A stretch of 64,000 bases of DNA from Knoellia flava TL1 (GTDB taxonomy: Bacteria > Actinomycetota > Actinomycetes > Actinomycetales > Dermatophilaceae), in NCBI RefSeq assembly GCF_000768675.1, contig NZ_AVPI01000020.1:1-64000 (forward strand), written 5' to 3'. Under the pieces are notes generated by a model. That model worked only from the letters and a program-made list of their open reading frames with translations. It was not told where the DNA came from and did no database searches. Shown one piece after another: positions 63,629 to 64,000 of the stretch (positions are counted from its first letter, which is position 1; the number at the start of each line of letters is the position of its first letter). The position numbers and the translations under genes are program-made.

Positions 63629-64000
63629 TCAGCCTGCCTCGGGGTCGGACGCGTTGGCGCGGCGGGCGGCGCCGCGCCAGCCGTGCACCGAGAGGTCGAA
63701 CTTCTCGACGAGCCGGTCGGTGAAGGGGGAGGCCGCGAACCGCGCGAGCCGAACCGGGTCGCCGCTGCGGTGGACCTGGATGCGGGAGCCCGGTGGCAGG
63801 TCGACGGCACGGCGGCCGTCGCACCAGACGACACCGGAGCCCTGCGTGCCGGGGACGACCTCGACGGCGAGCTGGCTCTCGGGACCGACGACGAGCGGGC
63901 GGGCGAAGAGGGCGTGCGCGCTGATGGGGGCGAGCAGCAGCGCCTCGACGTCCGGCCAGACCACGGGTCCGCCGGCCGAGAACGCGTATGCCGTGGACCC
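63629..64000 (-). CDS. nadK: NAD kinase, C-terminal part, cut by the window edge
   Basis: The open frame enters from the right edge and covers the last 123 residues. It begins GSTAYAFSAGGPVVWPDVEA and continues PISAHALFARPLVV, the diagnostic NAD-kinase core, ending in the tail FDLSVHGWRGAARR. The catalytic GGDGT motif lies outside the window. Phosphorylates NAD to NADP. Position before recN is conserved in actinobacteria. Confidence 0.93.
   Translation of the reverse strand, partial: GSTAYAFSAGGPVVWPDVEALLLAPISAHALFARPLVVGPESQLAVEVVPGTQGSGVVWCDGRRAVDLPPGSRIQVHRSGDPVRLARFAASPFTDRLVEKFDLSVHGWRGAARRANASDPEAG

Overview
The window is very GC-rich, densely packed bacterial DNA from an actinobacterium, most likely a member of the order Micrococcales. 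The genus is not determinable by eye; something near Intrasporangiaceae is a guess. Lineage markers include the actinobacterial integration host factor mihF beside gmk and rpoZ, the steA/steB pair between recN and pyrG, an EF-P with the PGKGP loop, GTG starts throughout and many four-base GTGA/ATGA gene overlaps. No rRNA, tRNA, CRISPR array, insertion sequence or prophage gene was found.

Layout. 1-2.5 kb: minus-strand metK, an alpha/beta hydrolase and the start of priA. 2.6-5.2 kb: two plus-strand paralogous coiled-coil proteins, the second with a DivIVA-like head, ended by a long inverted repeat. 5.4-18.2 kb: one long minus-strand run, pyrR-pyrB-pyrC-carA-carB-pyrK-pyrD-pyrF-mihF-gmk-rpoZ-coaBC. 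It covers de novo pyrimidine synthesis, GMP phosphorylation, the polymerase omega subunit and coenzyme A synthesis. A PyrR-binding-loop motif sits beside the ribosome binding site of pyrR. 18.4-20.6 kb: a 57-residue ORF with its own terminator, a VapBC-type toxin-antitoxin pair, a DHFR-fold reductase and an acetyltransferase, then nusB and efp.

21.6-30.1 kb is an accessory block between efp and aroB. It holds an NYN-domain protein, a glutamate-synthase-like flavoprotein, an epimerase, a DUF2254 membrane protein, a possible degenerate SpoIIE-type phosphatase, a two-component system with a GerMN lipoprotein, and two small unknown genes. 30.3-40.8 kb is a shikimate and housekeeping run (aroB, aroK, aroC, aroE, prepilin peptidase, mltG, ruvX, alaS). 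It is interrupted by a plus-strand ArsR-SRPBCC regulator with a clear promoter-operator, a DUF1905 protein and a membrane protein.

41-47.3 kb: rarA, a small anchored protein, a secreted heparinase II/III-like lyase and a convergent secreted protein with duplicated N-terminal domains and a dimethylformamidase-beta-like C-terminus. 47.5-52.5 kb: a hydrolase, an acetyltransferase, a RelA/SpoT-domain protein, a HAD phosphatase and aspS. 52.6-56.1 kb: a LysM protein, a YchJ protein, a NUDIX hydrolase and pyrG. 56.2-64 kb: a tightly coupled envelope module (nadK, recN, steA, steB, a MraY/WecA-like transferase, murJ, a glycosyltransferase), cut at the right edge inside nadK.

Besides the genes, the 7-mer GTATGCC (either strand) occurs 38 times by my reading. 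Most copies extend to GTATGCCGT and several lie between genes.
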